Shown piece by piece: positions 1 through 9,966 of a stretch of 64,000 nt of DNA. Position 1 is the stretch's first letter, and each line of letters begins with the position of its first letter. This DNA comes from Pseudanabaena galeata CCNP1313 (lineage in GTDB: Bacteria > Cyanobacteriota > Cyanobacteriia > Pseudanabaenales > Pseudanabaenaceae), in NCBI RefSeq assembly GCF_029910235.1, contig NZ_CP112874.1:2418001-2482000 (forward strand), written 5' to 3'. Made by a program: the position numbers and the translations under genes. A model generated the notes under the pieces. It ran no database searches. It was not told where the DNA came from and was given only the letters and a program-made list of their open reading frames with translations.

Positions 1-1536
1 GAGGAAAAGCAATCAGCGAAACGAGTTAAAGATATTAGTGCTGCCCTCGACCAAACGGCAATTGTTGCTATTACTGATATCCAAGGAACAATTACATTCA
101 TCAATGATAAATTTTGTGAAATCTCCAAATACAGACGAGAGGAACTAATTGGTCAAAATCATCGCCTGCTCAATTCAGGACATCATCCGCGATCATTTTT
201 TGTGGAGATGTGGAAAGCGATCGCCAGTGGTCAAACTTGGCGGGCTGAAATCAAAAACCGCGCTAAGGATGGGACTTTCTATTGGGTTGATACGACTATC
301 GTTCCTTTCTTGCATGAAGATGGCAAGCCTTATCAATACTTAGCGATTCGGAAGGACATCACGGCTCGTAAAGCGGCGGATATTGAGTTACAGAAGCTAT
401 CTCTAATCGCTAGTAAAACGGACAATGTGGCGATCGTGACCAATGCTCAAGGCGAGATTGAATGGGTTAATCATAGTTTTCATAAACTGACGGGTTATAC
501 CTTGGCTGAAGTCATCGGTAAAAAACCGGGGGGGTTTTTGCAAGGGGCGAAAACTTCGCAGGAGACAGTTGCCTCAATTCGTGAGGCGCTGGCAAAGCAT
601 GAGCCATTCTCTGGAGAAATCCTAAACTACAGCAAGGACGGAAGAGCTTATTGGCTATCGCTAAATATCAACCCTGTCTTCGATGACGATGGAAATTTAT
701 TGCAGTTCATTGCGATCGAGAATGAAATCACGACCCGCAAAGAAATCGAACTCAAACTGCGAAAGGAAGTGGAAGGGGCGATGAAAAAGTTAAACGTGAT
801 GAATGAGCGACTAGAAGTCAGTAACCGAGAATTGTTAGACTTTGCCTATGTTTCTTCCCATGATTTGCAGGAACCCTTACGCAAAATTCAGGCTTTTGGC
901 GATCGCCTCAAATCGACTTGCCAAGATTCCTTAAACGACAAGGGATTGGATTATTTAGAACGGATGTTAAATGCGGCGAGTCGCGCCCAGATCTTAATCA
1001 ATGATTTGCTCGACTTCTCGCGGGTGACGACCAAGGCACAGCCTTTTCAACCGATCAACTTATCTGAGGTTTTGGAGGGAGTTCTCTCTGACCTAGAGGT
1101 GCGGATCGAGAAATCAGGTGTAATTCTTGAGGTCGATCCTCTGCCCAGCGTCGAAGCTGATGCTCTGCAAATGCGACAAATTCTGCAAAATCTGATCGGC
1201 AATGCTTTGAAATTTTTGCGAGCAGAGGTTACGCCTGTGGTGCAGGTGCGATCGCGGGTTTACATGGAAAATGAGCAAGAATGGTGTGAAATTCGGGTTA
1301 TTGACAATGGCATCGGCTTTGAGCAGCAATATGCTGAGCGGATCTTTCAGATTTTCCAGCGACTACATGGGCGCAAGACTTTTGAAGGTACGGGGATTGG
1401 GTTAGCTATTTGCCGTAAAATTGCAGAGAGGCACAATGGAACCTTAATCGCACAGGGTGAACCTGATCAAGGCGCGACTTTTATTTTTACTTTACCAACT
1501 CATCAACCCAAAGGAGATCTACAGGATGCCGACTAA
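1..1536 (+). CDS. PAS-domain sensor histidine kinase (5' end outside window)
   Basis: The reading frame is open from base 1, so the N-terminus lies upstream; 511 codons are visible. Two PAS domains lie at about residues 15-115 and 135-240, each followed by a PAC-like segment (residues ITARK and ITTRK). A short coiled linker leads to a HisKA domain with phospho-acceptor His about residue 287 in the motif SHDLQEPLRK. The HATPase domain shows the N box (NLIGNALKF), DNGIGFE and GTGIGLA. It is therefore a cytoplasmic-type kinase, typical of cyanobacterial PAS kinases that pair with Rcp1-like regulators. Its stop overlaps the start of the next gene, a CheY-type regulator, which is the probable partner. 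The input signal cannot be read from the sequence. Confidence 0.9.
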   Translation, partial: EEKQSAKRVKDISAALDQTAIVAITDIQGTITFINDKFCEISKYRREELIGQNHRLLNSGHHPRSFFVEMWKAIASGQTWRAEIKNRAKDGTFYWVDTTIVPFLHEDGKPYQYLAIRKDITARKAADIELQKLSLIASKTDNVAIVTNAQGEIEWVNHSFHKLTGYTLAEVIGKKPGGFLQGAKTSQETVASIREALAKHEPFSGEILNYSKDGRAYWLSLNINPVFDDDGNLLQFIAIENEITTRKEIELKLRKEVEGAMKKLNVMNERLEVSNRELLDFAYVSSHDLQEPLRKIQAFGDRLKSTCQDSLNDKGLDYLERMLNAASRAQILINDLLDFSRVTTKAQPFQPINLSEVLEGVLSDLEVRIEKSGVILEVDPLPSVEADALQMRQILQNLIGNALKFLRAEVTPVVQVRSRVYMENEQEWCEIRVIDNGIGFEQQYAERIFQIFQRLHGRKTFEGTGIGLAICRKIAERHNGTLIAQGEPDQGATFIFTLPTHQPKGDLQDAD

Positions 1537-1987
1537 TAAAGGAAAAAGCGTTACCATCTTAGTCGCAGAAGACGATGAAGACGATCGCCTACTCATGCAA
1601 GATGCCCTAGAAGAAAATCGCCTAGCCAATGATTTACATTTTGTGGGTGATGGCGTGGAGTTGCTGGATTACCTAAATCGTCGCGGCGAATATAGCGATC
1701 CCGCGACTTCGCCTCGTCCTAGCTTGATCCTGTTAGATCTGAATATGCCGCGCAAGGATGGTCGAGAAGCCCTCAAAGAGATCAAAGCCGATCCCGATCT
1801 TCGCCAAATTCCCATCGTTGTCCTCACAACATCTAAGGCTGAAGAAGATATCCTCCGCACCTACGATCTGGGTGTGAGTTCCTTTATTGCCAAGCCAGTT
1901 GTATTTGATTCGATGGTACAAATCATGAAGATGGTGGGATCTTATTGGTTTGAAATTGTAGAATTACCAGATCGCGCTTCTAAATAA
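1526..1987 (+). CDS. Rcp1-like single-domain response regulator
   Basis: This is a 153-residue receiver domain with no output domain. It shows the acidic cluster AEDDEDD, the phospho-acceptor in LLDLNMPRKDG, the conserved Thr in VVLTTS and the Lys in FIAKPV. The long DGVELLDYL insert is typical of cyanobacterial phytochrome-partner (Rcp1) regulators. The start at 1526 is chosen because AAGGAG lies at 1511-1516 and because the upstream in-frame codons belong to the preceding kinase. It overlaps that kinase by 11 bp, which suggests translational coupling and a phosphotransfer pair. Its stop codon lies inside a 7-bp target duplication made by the MITE that follows. Confidence 0.9.
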   Translation: MPTNKGKSVTILVAEDDEDDRLLMQDALEENRLANDLHFVGDGVELLDYLNRRGEYSDPATSPRPSLILLDLNMPRKDGREALKEIKADPDLRQIPIVVLTTSKAEEDILRTYDLGVSSFIAKPVVFDSMVQIMKMVGSYWFEIVELPDRASK

Positions 1988-2381
1988 CTGATGTTATGTG
2001 GAACGCAGATCATGAATCTCTTGCTGCTAGCGTAACAGGGCAAGCACGGGGGCATTGCCCCTACCTGAGAAATTCATGTTTTGTAGGGGCTGCGCCCCCG
2101 TGCCAGCCCCCAACCTTGAGGATCGCAGGAATTCATGTTTTGTAGGGGCTGCGCCCCCGTGCCAGCCCCCAACCTTGAGAGATCCGCAGGAATTCATGTT
2201 TTGTAGGGGCTGCGCCCCCGTGCCAGCCCCCAACCGATCCGCAGGAATTCATGTTTTGTAGGGGCTGCGCCCTCGTGCCAGCCCCCAACCGATCCGCAGG
2301 AATTCATGTTTTGTAGGGGCTGCGCCCCCGTGCCAGCCCCCAACCTTGAGGATCGCAGGAATTCCTTCCACGTAACATCAG
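1988..2381. mobile_element. MITE-like element, family A, copy 1 (394 bp)
   Basis: Terminal inverted repeats CTGATGTTATGTGGA and TCCACGTAACATCAG bound the element. It is flanked by a 7-bp direct repeat TAAATAA at 1981-1987 and 2382-2388, which is a target-site duplication. There is no transposase inside. The body is G+C-rich and has been enlarged by an internal tandem repeat. A 164-bp relative with the same ends and its own 7-bp duplication is at 20028-20191, and a degraded one is at 39673-39817. The short ORFs in it follow the repeat on both strands and are not credible genes. Confidence 0.85.
2071..2359. repeat. Internal tandem repeat, five units of 55-61 bp
   Basis: Five units begin with AATTCATGTTTTGTAGG at 2071, 2130, 2191, 2246 and 2301. 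Each contains the hairpin core GGGGCTGCGCCCCCGTGCC. Unit length varies (59, 61, 55, 55, about 59) because some units carry a TTGAG insert. This looks like tandem expansion of the centre of the family A MITE. Confidence 0.9.
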
Positions 2382-2391
2382 TAAATAAATA

Positions 2392-2464
2392 GGACTTACG
2401 CAAAAGTAGGGGCAATTCATGAATTGCCCCTACTAGAATCATGATTTTGTTTTTTGCGTAAGTC
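2392..2464. mobile_element. Small palindromic element with GACTTACGCAAAA ends
   Basis: A 73-bp segment is bounded by GGACTTACGCAAAA and its imperfect inverse TTTTGCGTAAGTC. At its centre is a near-perfect palindrome at 2405-2434 built on GTAGGGGCAATTC. It has no coding capacity. It looks like a minimal non-autonomous element and sits in the spacer before the next kinase. Confidence 0.6.
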
Positions 2465-2493
2465 GTAATAAATCATTAATTCACCAGAAAACA

Positions 2494-3630
2494 ATGACCT
2501 TAGATATTTGTCGAGTTCTACTCGTTGACGATGATGAAGATGACTATATTGTGGCTCGTGATTTTTTGAGCGAAGCCGAATTATTGGACTTTAAACTGAC
2601 TTGGGTTGACAACTATGATGACGGCTTAGCAGAAATTAGCAAAAACTGCCATGATGTCTATCTCTTTGACTTTCGCCTTGGCAAAGAAAATGGATTGGAA
2701 TTGTTGCAAGCAGCCATTAAAACGGGATGCACCAAGCCCATAATTTTACTGACGGGAGTGGGCGATCGCGAAATTGACCAAAAAGCTATGGCATTAGGAG
2801 CATCGGACTACTTAGTTAAGGGATATTTCTTAAGTGCCACCTTACTTGAGCGCTCCATTCTCCATGCGATCGAGCGAAAAATCTCGGAAAATCGCCAGCT
2901 AAAACTAGTTTCAGAACTAGCCGCCGTCAATCAAGAACTCAAAGACTTTGCCTATATTGTCTCCCACGATCTCAAGGCTCCCTTGCGCGGCATCGCCTCT
3001 CTTGCTGATTGGGTGCAAAATGATTATGGCGATCGCCTTGATGACGAAGGTCGCGATATGCTTAGTCTGATGAGTGGTCGCGTAAGGCGCATGAGCGATC
3101 TCATCGATGGTGTATTGCAATATTCTCGTGTGGGTCGGGTAAAGGAAAATAGAACCCAAGTAAATCTTGCAAGATTACTTAACGAAACGATTGATATGAT
3201 TGCTGCACCCAATGGGATTCAAATCGCGATCAATAGCGAATTGCCAACACTGTTTGCAGAAAAGACACGAATGCAACAGGTATTTCAAAATTTGATTGGA
3301 AATGCTGTAAAATATATGGGTAAGCCTGAAGGGGAAATTCACATCGGTCATTCACAAAAAGATGGCTATTGGGAATTTTATGTTAGTGATACGGGGATGG
3401 GAATTGAGTCTAGACACTTTGACAAAGTGTTTCAGATATTTCAAACCCTAATTCCGCGAGATCAGTCTGAGAGTACGGGGGTGGGCTTAGCGATCGTCAA
3501 AAAAATTGTCGAAACCTATGGTGGTAAAATTTGGTTGACTTCTGAAGTTGGTAAGGGTAGTACATTTTGGTTTACATTACCTATAACAGAAGATATGCCA
3601 GAATCCATGATTGAGGTGCAAAAATCATGA
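2494..3630 (+). CDS. Receiver-histidine kinase hybrid (REC-HisKA-HATPase)
   Basis: This is a 378-residue soluble protein with its receiver domain first (about residues 5-125). That domain shows the acidic cluster VDDDEDD and the phospho-acceptor region YLFDFRLGKENG. HisKA follows, with His158 in VSHDLKAPLRG. The HATPase domain carries NLIGNAVKY, DTGMGIE and STGVGLAIV. The REC-first order means the kinase is probably controlled by phosphotransfer from another kinase, not by a direct ligand. The stop overlaps the start of the next regulator as ATGA, so the two are probably translationally coupled. Confidence 0.92.
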   Translation: MTLDICRVLLVDDDEDDYIVARDFLSEAELLDFKLTWVDNYDDGLAEISKNCHDVYLFDFRLGKENGLELLQAAIKTGCTKPIILLTGVGDREIDQKAMALGASDYLVKGYFLSATLLERSILHAIERKISENRQLKLVSELAAVNQELKDFAYIVSHDLKAPLRGIASLADWVQNDYGDRLDDEGRDMLSLMSGRVRRMSDLIDGVLQYSRVGRVKENRTQVNLARLLNETIDMIAAPNGIQIAINSELPTLFAEKTRMQQVFQNLIGNAVKYMGKPEGEIHIGHSQKDGYWEFYVSDTGMGIESRHFDKVFQIFQTLIPRDQSESTGVGLAIVKKIVETYGGKIWLTSEVGKGSTFWFTLPITEDMPESMIEVQKS

Positions 3631-4049
3631 GAAGCTTCGATCCAATTTTGCTTGTGGAAGACGATCTTTTGGATATTATGACCCTTAAACGCGGTTTAAG
3701 GGATATAAATGCAAATAATCCTCTCCATGTCAGATCCAATGGTGAATCTGCTCTAGATTTTTTACGAGATCCTAACAATCCAGTCCCTGCATTAATTTTA
3801 TTAGATCTAAATATGCCAAGGATGAACGGGCTAGAGTTTCTCAAAATCCTCAAATCCGATGCTGATTGGTGCAAAATTCCCGTAGTCATTTTGACTACTT
3901 CTCAAGAACAGCAGGATCGTCTTGCTAGTTTTGAGTTAAGTGCAGCAGGATATATTGTCAAACCGCTAGAATATCCCGCTTTTGTCGAGAAATTACAAAT
4001 TCTTTATCAATATTGGCGGTTAAGTGAAATTCCGAATTTTGTTTCTTAA
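3627..4049 (+). CDS. Rcp1-like single-domain response regulator
   Basis: This is a 140-residue CheY-type receiver with acidic residues VEDDLLD, a phospho-acceptor in LLDLNMPRMNG, Thr in VILTTS and Lys in YIVKPL. It overlaps the preceding REC-kinase by four bases (ATGA), so that kinase is the likely donor. It has no DNA-binding output and probably acts by protein contact. It resembles the regulator at 1526-1987 but is clearly diverged from it. Confidence 0.9.
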   Translation: MRSFDPILLVEDDLLDIMTLKRGLRDINANNPLHVRSNGESALDFLRDPNNPVPALILLDLNMPRMNGLEFLKILKSDADWCKIPVVILTTSQEQQDRLASFELSAAGYIVKPLEYPAFVEKLQILYQYWRLSEIPNFVS

Positions 4050-4077
4050 TTTTATGTAGATTCTTGCTAATAAGTTT

Positions 4078-7000
4078 ATGGCTGCCACTACCGATAGTTC
4101 AGAAAAAATTCAACTTCTGATGGTTGAAGACGATCAGATAGATCGACTTGCCTTTACACGAACTGTGAAACAGCATAGTTTGCCCTATGAATATACCTTA
4201 GCAAGCTCACTATCAGAGGCGTTAGAAATTCTGCGCGATCACCGCAAATTTCAAATTGCGATTCTCGATTACAACTTAGGCGATGGTCAATCTAGTGAAC
4301 TATTTCCGATTCTGAAAGAACAAAATTGTCCATTTGTGATCTCGACAGGTAGTGGGGATGAAGAAACGGCGGCAAGATTGATGAGCCAAGGGGCGGCGGA
4401 CTATTTGATCAAAGATCCCGAACGCAACTATCTGAAAATTTTACCCGTAACCATTAGTAAAACCCTAAGTCGTCATCAAACTGAGGGGCAATTACAATTA
4501 CTCAACCGTGCGATCCAGAGCGTCAAAGATAGCATCTACATTTTAGATTGCAAAGGAAGGTTACAGTACATTAACAATACTCTTGCAGAGTTGAGTAATA
4601 TTTCTCCAAAAGAGGCGATCGGGCAATCAGTTCAAGTATTGAAGCAACCCTATCTAGAAGCATGGTTGCAACAGCGCCCTTCCTGTGCCGATGAGACTTG
4701 CAGCCTCGAAGTAGAAATGATCATGTGTCGAGCCGATGGCACAAATTATTTGGCTTTACTAGCTGAAACTTGCGTTATCGAAAACACCCATTTCAGCAGA
4801 ATTGGGGTGATCCGCGATGTCACTTCCCTAAAAAAGGTTGAACAGGAATTAAGAATTTCTCAGGAGGGTTTAGAAAATACGGTTAAGGAACGAACTGCCG
4901 AACTGCAACAGGCGATCGCGGATTTAAGACAAGAAAATCAAGAACGCTTAAAAATTGAGGAGTCATTGCGGGCAAGTCGGGATCAACTTCAGCAACAACA
5001 GGAGTTTTTTAAATTAGTCATTGATAGTAATCCCAATATGATATTTGTCAAAGATTGGGATGGTCGCTATCTGCTTGCCAATCAAACTATGGCTGATTTT
5101 TATAACACCACAGTTGAAGATCTCGTCTGTAAGACAGATGCTGACTTTACCCCCAACGCCATAGATGCAGAGCGATTTCTTGAAGAAAATCGTCATGTCA
5201 TTGTAAGCCAACAAGAAATGTTCCTGCCCGAAGAAACAATACCTCATTCAGTTCTTGGTTCTCAATGGCTCCAATGGCAAAAGCGCCCGATTAAAATATT
5301 TGGCAATACGGATGGGGTTTTGGGAGTTGGCGTAAATATTACGACTCGAAAACAGATCGAGATTTCCTTGAGTGAGAGCCAGAAACGCTTTGAGTCTCTA
5401 GCAGCAGCAGCTCCTGTGGGCATCTTTCGCACTAATACCAATGGTGATGCGATCTACCTCAACGATCGCTGGTGTGAGATCGCGGGCTTGACCGTAGCAG
5501 AAGCATCTGGTCCTAACTGGTCAAGAGCATTGCATCCTGACGATCGCGCAAAAGTTGGCGCAGAATGGTATGCCTCCGTACAAGAGCATCGCCCGTTTGA
5601 GGTTGAGTGTCGTTTTCAAAAGCCTGATGGCACTGTAACTTGGGTACTTTCACGAGCCAGAGCCGAACACGATATCTATGGCGAAATCATTGGCTATGTG
5701 GGGACGGTTACCGATATTAGCGATCGCAAACGCGCCGAGACCGTCCTACAAAAACTCGTAACAGGAACTGCCGCCGTTACAGGAGCAGACTTTTTTGTGG
5801 AATTGGTACGCCACCTTGCCGACGCTCTTGATGTCACCCATGCTCTCGTGACCGAACTTGTTGGCGATCAATTGGTTACGTTAGGATTCTGGGCAAATGG
5901 GAGCTTACAACCTGCTATTTCCTATCTACCTGCCAAAACTCCCTGCGAACTTTGTATGCAACATGGGCAGTATCATTGCGAGGAATCCGTCCAAACAGTC
6001 TTTGCAGAAGATCTCGATCTTGTGACCATGCAAGCTGAAAGCTACTTAGGAATTGCCTTAAGAGATGATGAAGATATCGTCATTGGTAATCTTTGTGTTT
6101 TAGATACAAAGCCAATGTCAGAAACTACAAGGGCTGAAGCGATCGGCATTTTGCAGGTCTTTGCCGCGAGAGCTTCGGCAGAATTGCAGCGCAAAAATGT
6201 CAACGAAGCACTCAATCGCCTAAACCATGAGCTAGAGGAGCGTGTATTAGAACGCACCCAAGCACTGCAAGAACGTGAGGAACAACTTCGAGATTTCTTT
6301 GACAACGCAACTGATTTAATCCAGAGCATATCTCCAGAAGGTAACATCTCATTTGTAAATCGTGCATGGAAAAGTACCTTAGGCTATAGCGAAGCCGAAT
6401 TAGAAAACTTATCGATTTTTCAAGTTATCCACCCAGAAGACCTTGAACATTGTCAGATCGCCATGCAAAGTCTATTTTGTGGCGAGCAATGTATCGCGAT
6501 CGAGACTAGATTTGTAACTAAGGATGGTCAAACAATTGTTGTGGAAGGCAATGTGAACTGTCAACTAAAAGATGGCATCCCAGTTGCCACCAGAGGAATC
6601 TTTAGAGATATTACCGAACGGAAAAAAGTGGAAATCGAACTTCTTGAATCTCAACGTTTTCTGCAACTAGTTCTTAATACATTTCCGTTGTTTGTATTTT
6701 GGAAAGATCGCCAATCAGTCTATTTAGGTTGCAATCAGAATTTTGCGGTAAGCGCAGGATTAGACTCGTCATCGGAAATAGTAGGTAAGACTGACTATGA
6801 GATGCCTTGGCGGGAAAGTGATGCGGAGAAATATAGAAGCGACGATCGCCAAGTTATAACCTCTGGCAAACCTAAGCTAAATATTATCGAGACTCAATAT
6901 CAGGAAAATGGTGAAACTATTTGGTTGGAAACAAATAAAATTCCTTTGCGGGACTTGCATGGTGAGGTTATAGGGGTTTTAGGGACATATCAAGATATTA

Positions 7001-7653
7001 GCGATCGCAAGATTGCCGAAGAAAACTTAGCAGAAAGTGAAGCTTTTAATCGTCAGTTAGTCACAGAATTTCCCATTGGTTTAGCAAGCTGTCGCCTAGA
7101 TGGACACTTGGTATTTGTTAACGCTGCCTTTGCCCAAATCTTAGGACGCACAGTTGAGGAGGTTCTATCTCTCAGTTATTGGGATATCACGCCTGATAAA
7201 TATGCTGACCAAGAAGCTGAACAACTGCGGTTAATTCAAACAGAAGGTCGCTATGGTCCCTATGAAAAGGAATATATCCACAAAGATGGACATCTTGTGC
7301 CAGTACTTTTGTCTGGATTAATGATTCTGCGGAATGAAGAGTTATTGATCTGGTCGAGCGTGCAGGATATTAGCGATCGCAAACAAGCTGAAGCGAAATT
7401 GCATTTAGTCAACGAAGAACTGATGCGGGCTACTCGCCTCAAAGATGAATTTCTTGCCAATATGAGCCATGAGTTGCGGACACCGCTCAATTCGATTTTA
7501 GGAATGAACGAGGCTCTACAGGAGGGCATATTTGGCAGTATTAATGATCGCCAACTCAAAGCATTACAAACCATTGAGAATAGCAGTACCCATCTTTTAG
7601 CATTGATTAATGACATTCTCGATGTTGCGAAAATTGAATCTGGTCAAGCTTAG
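4078..7653 (+). pseudogene. Giant REC-PAS-GAF hybrid histidine kinase, 5' part (IS-interrupted)
   Basis: The readable part is 1191 residues. The order is a receiver (about 10-125, phospho-acceptor in AILDYNLGD), PAS (about 145-255), a coiled coil, two PAS domains (about 310-425 and 435-555), GAF (about 560-700, with Cys/His-rich CELCMQHGQYHC), a second coil, three PAS domains (about 735-1105), then HisKA (LANMSHELRTPLNS). The frame enters the left end of an insertion sequence at 7649 and stops at once. The product would keep the phospho-acceptor His but lose the ATPase. Removing the IS and one copy of its 9-bp target repeat (1308 bp, a multiple of three) joins it in frame to the segment ending at 9921, giving a protein of about 1511 residues. 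Confidence 0.88.
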
Positions 7654-8947
7654 TGGTGCAGAAAAGTCTGAGAAAGGTTGCTAGGCATAGAGTCTCAAAA
7701 TGAGACAAGAGGGATAAAAGGGACAAGAGATGAGATACTCAAGTTCCTCAACAAAAGATCTTATCCATGCCCCACCTATATCTTCAGCTACAACAACAAT
7801 TGCGTCAATGGATCAAGCCAAAAGATAAGCGACATCTCCAAGGATTTGCGGAGTCTGTAGCTGCGATATTGCAATCAGGAAGTGCGAGTCTGAGTCATTG
7901 GTTGCCCTATTTAAGCCATCGAGAGTGCCAAGCCAGAAGTCAGATGGAAAGACTAAGCTACTTTGTGCATAATCCACATATCATCGCCGAGACATTCTAT
8001 AACCCATTGGTGAAGCACTTTCTCCAAGCATTTGCAGGAGCATCGTTGGAACTAGCTCTCGATACGAGTATGCTGTGGGATAAATTCTGTCTGATCGAAA
8101 TATGCTTGATTTGGGGTGGAAGGTCGATTACTTTAGCGCAAGTGGTATTAGAGCATGGAAGCGCTACTGTTGGCTTTGAGCATTACCGTCCCGTATTAGA
8201 ACAAGTACTCACCCTATTGCCGCCAGAAAGCAAAGTGACCTTACTTGCCGACCGAGGCTTTGAACATGGGGAATTAATCCGATGGTTACAGCAAAATCAA
8301 TGGTCTTGGGCATTTCGCGCAAAGTCCGATCTGCTAGTGACTTTGCCGACAGGTACAACCAAGCGCGTCGAACAACTGATACCTCCCACAGAGCAAGCTT
8401 ATCTAGTTCCCAATGTCACCGTACTCGGTGATGTTAATTGTCACTTAGCGACGGCTAACCTAGACATGGCTAACGGTTCATGGGCTGTCCTTACCGATAT
8501 TCCCCCTTCATTACAGACTTTTGCTCTCTATGGCAAACGCTTTGGCGGTATTGAACCTCATTTTAAGGATTACAAGTCGGCGGCTTTTAATGTGGTTAGC
8601 TCGCATCTCCGTGATGCTCAATCTCTTACCTGTTTGTTTATGCTCCTTGCCACTGCTAACCTGATTGCTGTAATTCTTGGCATAATGTTGGTGCGTTTGG
8701 GGCAAAGGGCGGCTATTGATTGGCACGATCATCGCGGCTTGAGTTTTCTGCAACTCGGTCTCCGTCAGCTTCACACCCTTCTTTACCAACAAAAACCTCT
8801 TCCTCTTTTGCAGATTTTCCCTAGAACTAATCCTCCACCTGCCTGTGCTTCTATTGCCAAACGCGAAAAGTTAGATTTTCGTATCGAATTTGCTCGTATT
8901 ACCATTGTCTCATCTTGAGACTCTCCTGAGTTTTCTGCACCACTAAG
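7649..8947. mobile_element. IS4-type insertion sequence, 1299 bp, complete
   Basis: Perfect 17-bp terminal inverted repeats CTTAGTGGTGCAGAAAA form both ends. The 9-bp target duplication CTGGTCAAG is at 7640-7648 and 8948-8956. One transposase gene fills most of the element. The perfect ends and duplication indicate a recent insertion. The target is the junction between the HisKA and ATPase domains of a hybrid kinase. Confidence 0.93.
7767..8918 (+). CDS. IS4-family-like DDE transposase
   Basis: The 383-residue transposase lies inside the 1299-bp element. An RNase H-like DDE core is visible: the first Asp in LALDTSM, the second in LLADRGFEHG, and the glutamate in the segment YGKRFGGIEPHFKDYK, which resembles the YREK signature of the IS4 group. 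A 9-bp target duplication also fits that group. The gene appears full length, so the element may be active. The subgroup cannot be fixed without comparison with ISfinder. Confidence 0.85.
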   Translation: MPHLYLQLQQQLRQWIKPKDKRHLQGFAESVAAILQSGSASLSHWLPYLSHRECQARSQMERLSYFVHNPHIIAETFYNPLVKHFLQAFAGASLELALDTSMLWDKFCLIEICLIWGGRSITLAQVVLEHGSATVGFEHYRPVLEQVLTLLPPESKVTLLADRGFEHGELIRWLQQNQWSWAFRAKSDLLVTLPTGTTKRVEQLIPPTEQAYLVPNVTVLGDVNCHLATANLDMANGSWAVLTDIPPSLQTFALYGKRFGGIEPHFKDYKSAAFNVVSSHLRDAQSLTCLFMLLATANLIAVILGIMLVRLGQRAAIDWHDHRGLSFLQLGLRQLHTLLYQQKPLPLLQIFPRTNPPPACASIAKREKLDFRIEFARITIVSS

Positions 8948-9921
8948 CTGGTCAAGTCACATTAGATTTGTCTGCTACTAATATAGAAAGGCTATGCATA
9001 TCTAGTTTGTCATTCATAAAGCAGCAAGCCCTTACAAAACGAATTCAACTAATAAATAAAGTACCGAAGTATTTGCCAGAAGTAATGTTAGATGAGAGAC
9101 GGATTCGACAAGTATTAATCAATCTACTAAATAATGCGGTTAAATTTACAATGGAGGGTGGAACGATCACCTTAGAAGCATCCATAGTTCCATCTAATAC
9201 AAGTACGACCAATCTCACGACTCCAAATCAACTAAGGATAGCCGTGATTGATACGGGGATAGGTATCTCAGCCAAGAATATCCAAAAACTATTTCAGCCC
9301 TTTATCCAAATTGAAAGCGCGTTGAATCGTCAATATACTGGTACAGGATTGGGATTGGCTTTGGTCAGGAAGCTTGTCGAACTTCATGGAGGCAGCGTAG
9401 AACTGACTAGCGAAGTAGGAGTTGGGAGTTGCTTTGGGCTCAAGCTTCCTCTTCGTAACAACTCTCTTGATCTCGAAGAGCAAACTGAGTATGTCTTATC
9501 TGGACAGACTCATATAGAGCCAAACCCAACTAAGATCCCAACTTCGCCCTTAATTTTGCTAGCTGAAGATAACAAGTCTAACGTTGCGACCTTTACCAGT
9601 TACCTCGAAGCTAAGGGCTATCGCTTTGTATTTGCTACAGATGGACAACAGGCGATCACGATCGCCAAAGCTGAGCATCCTGACTTGATTTTGATGGATA
9701 TTCAAATGCCCGTCTTGGATGGGCTAGAAGCAATCAAGCAAATTCGCCTCGATCCAAATCTGGTTGATATTCCAATTATTGCGCTGACGGCTTTAGCAAT
9801 GGCTGGCGATCGCGAAAGATGTCTGGATGCTGGAGCAAATGAATATCTACAAAAGCCCTTAAAGCTTAAGCAATTGGCTACTAGTATTCAACAAATTTTA
9901 AACGCAAAGAAAAATGTGTAA
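8948..9921 (+). pseudogene. Giant hybrid histidine kinase, 3' part (HATPase-REC)
   Basis: This is the continuation of the kinase at 4078 after the IS; the first ATG (8968) is internal. It encodes the ATP-binding domain (DERRIRQVLINLLNNAVKFT, DTGIGIS, GTGLGLALV) and a C-terminal receiver (LLAEDNKSN, LILMDIQMPVLDG, ALTALAM, LQKPLK). It closely matches the same region of the next gene, which confirms that the two halves once formed one chain. It has no own promoter or ribosome site that I can see. Expression as a free HATPase-REC fragment is possible but unsupported. Confidence 0.88.
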
Positions 9922-9966
9922 TTTTTTGGTTTCTTTCTAACCTTAATATTTCTAGCTTTGATATAT

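Noticed and set aside
2071-2359. Repeats with regular spacing that could be taken for a CRISPR array
   Set aside because: Units are directly adjoining with no unique spacers, vary in length, contain a large hairpin core shared with MITE copies elsewhere, and have no cas genes near.
7678-7860. Short ORF at the left end of the IS4-type element
   Set aside because: It overlaps the transposase start in another frame and has no recognisable features.
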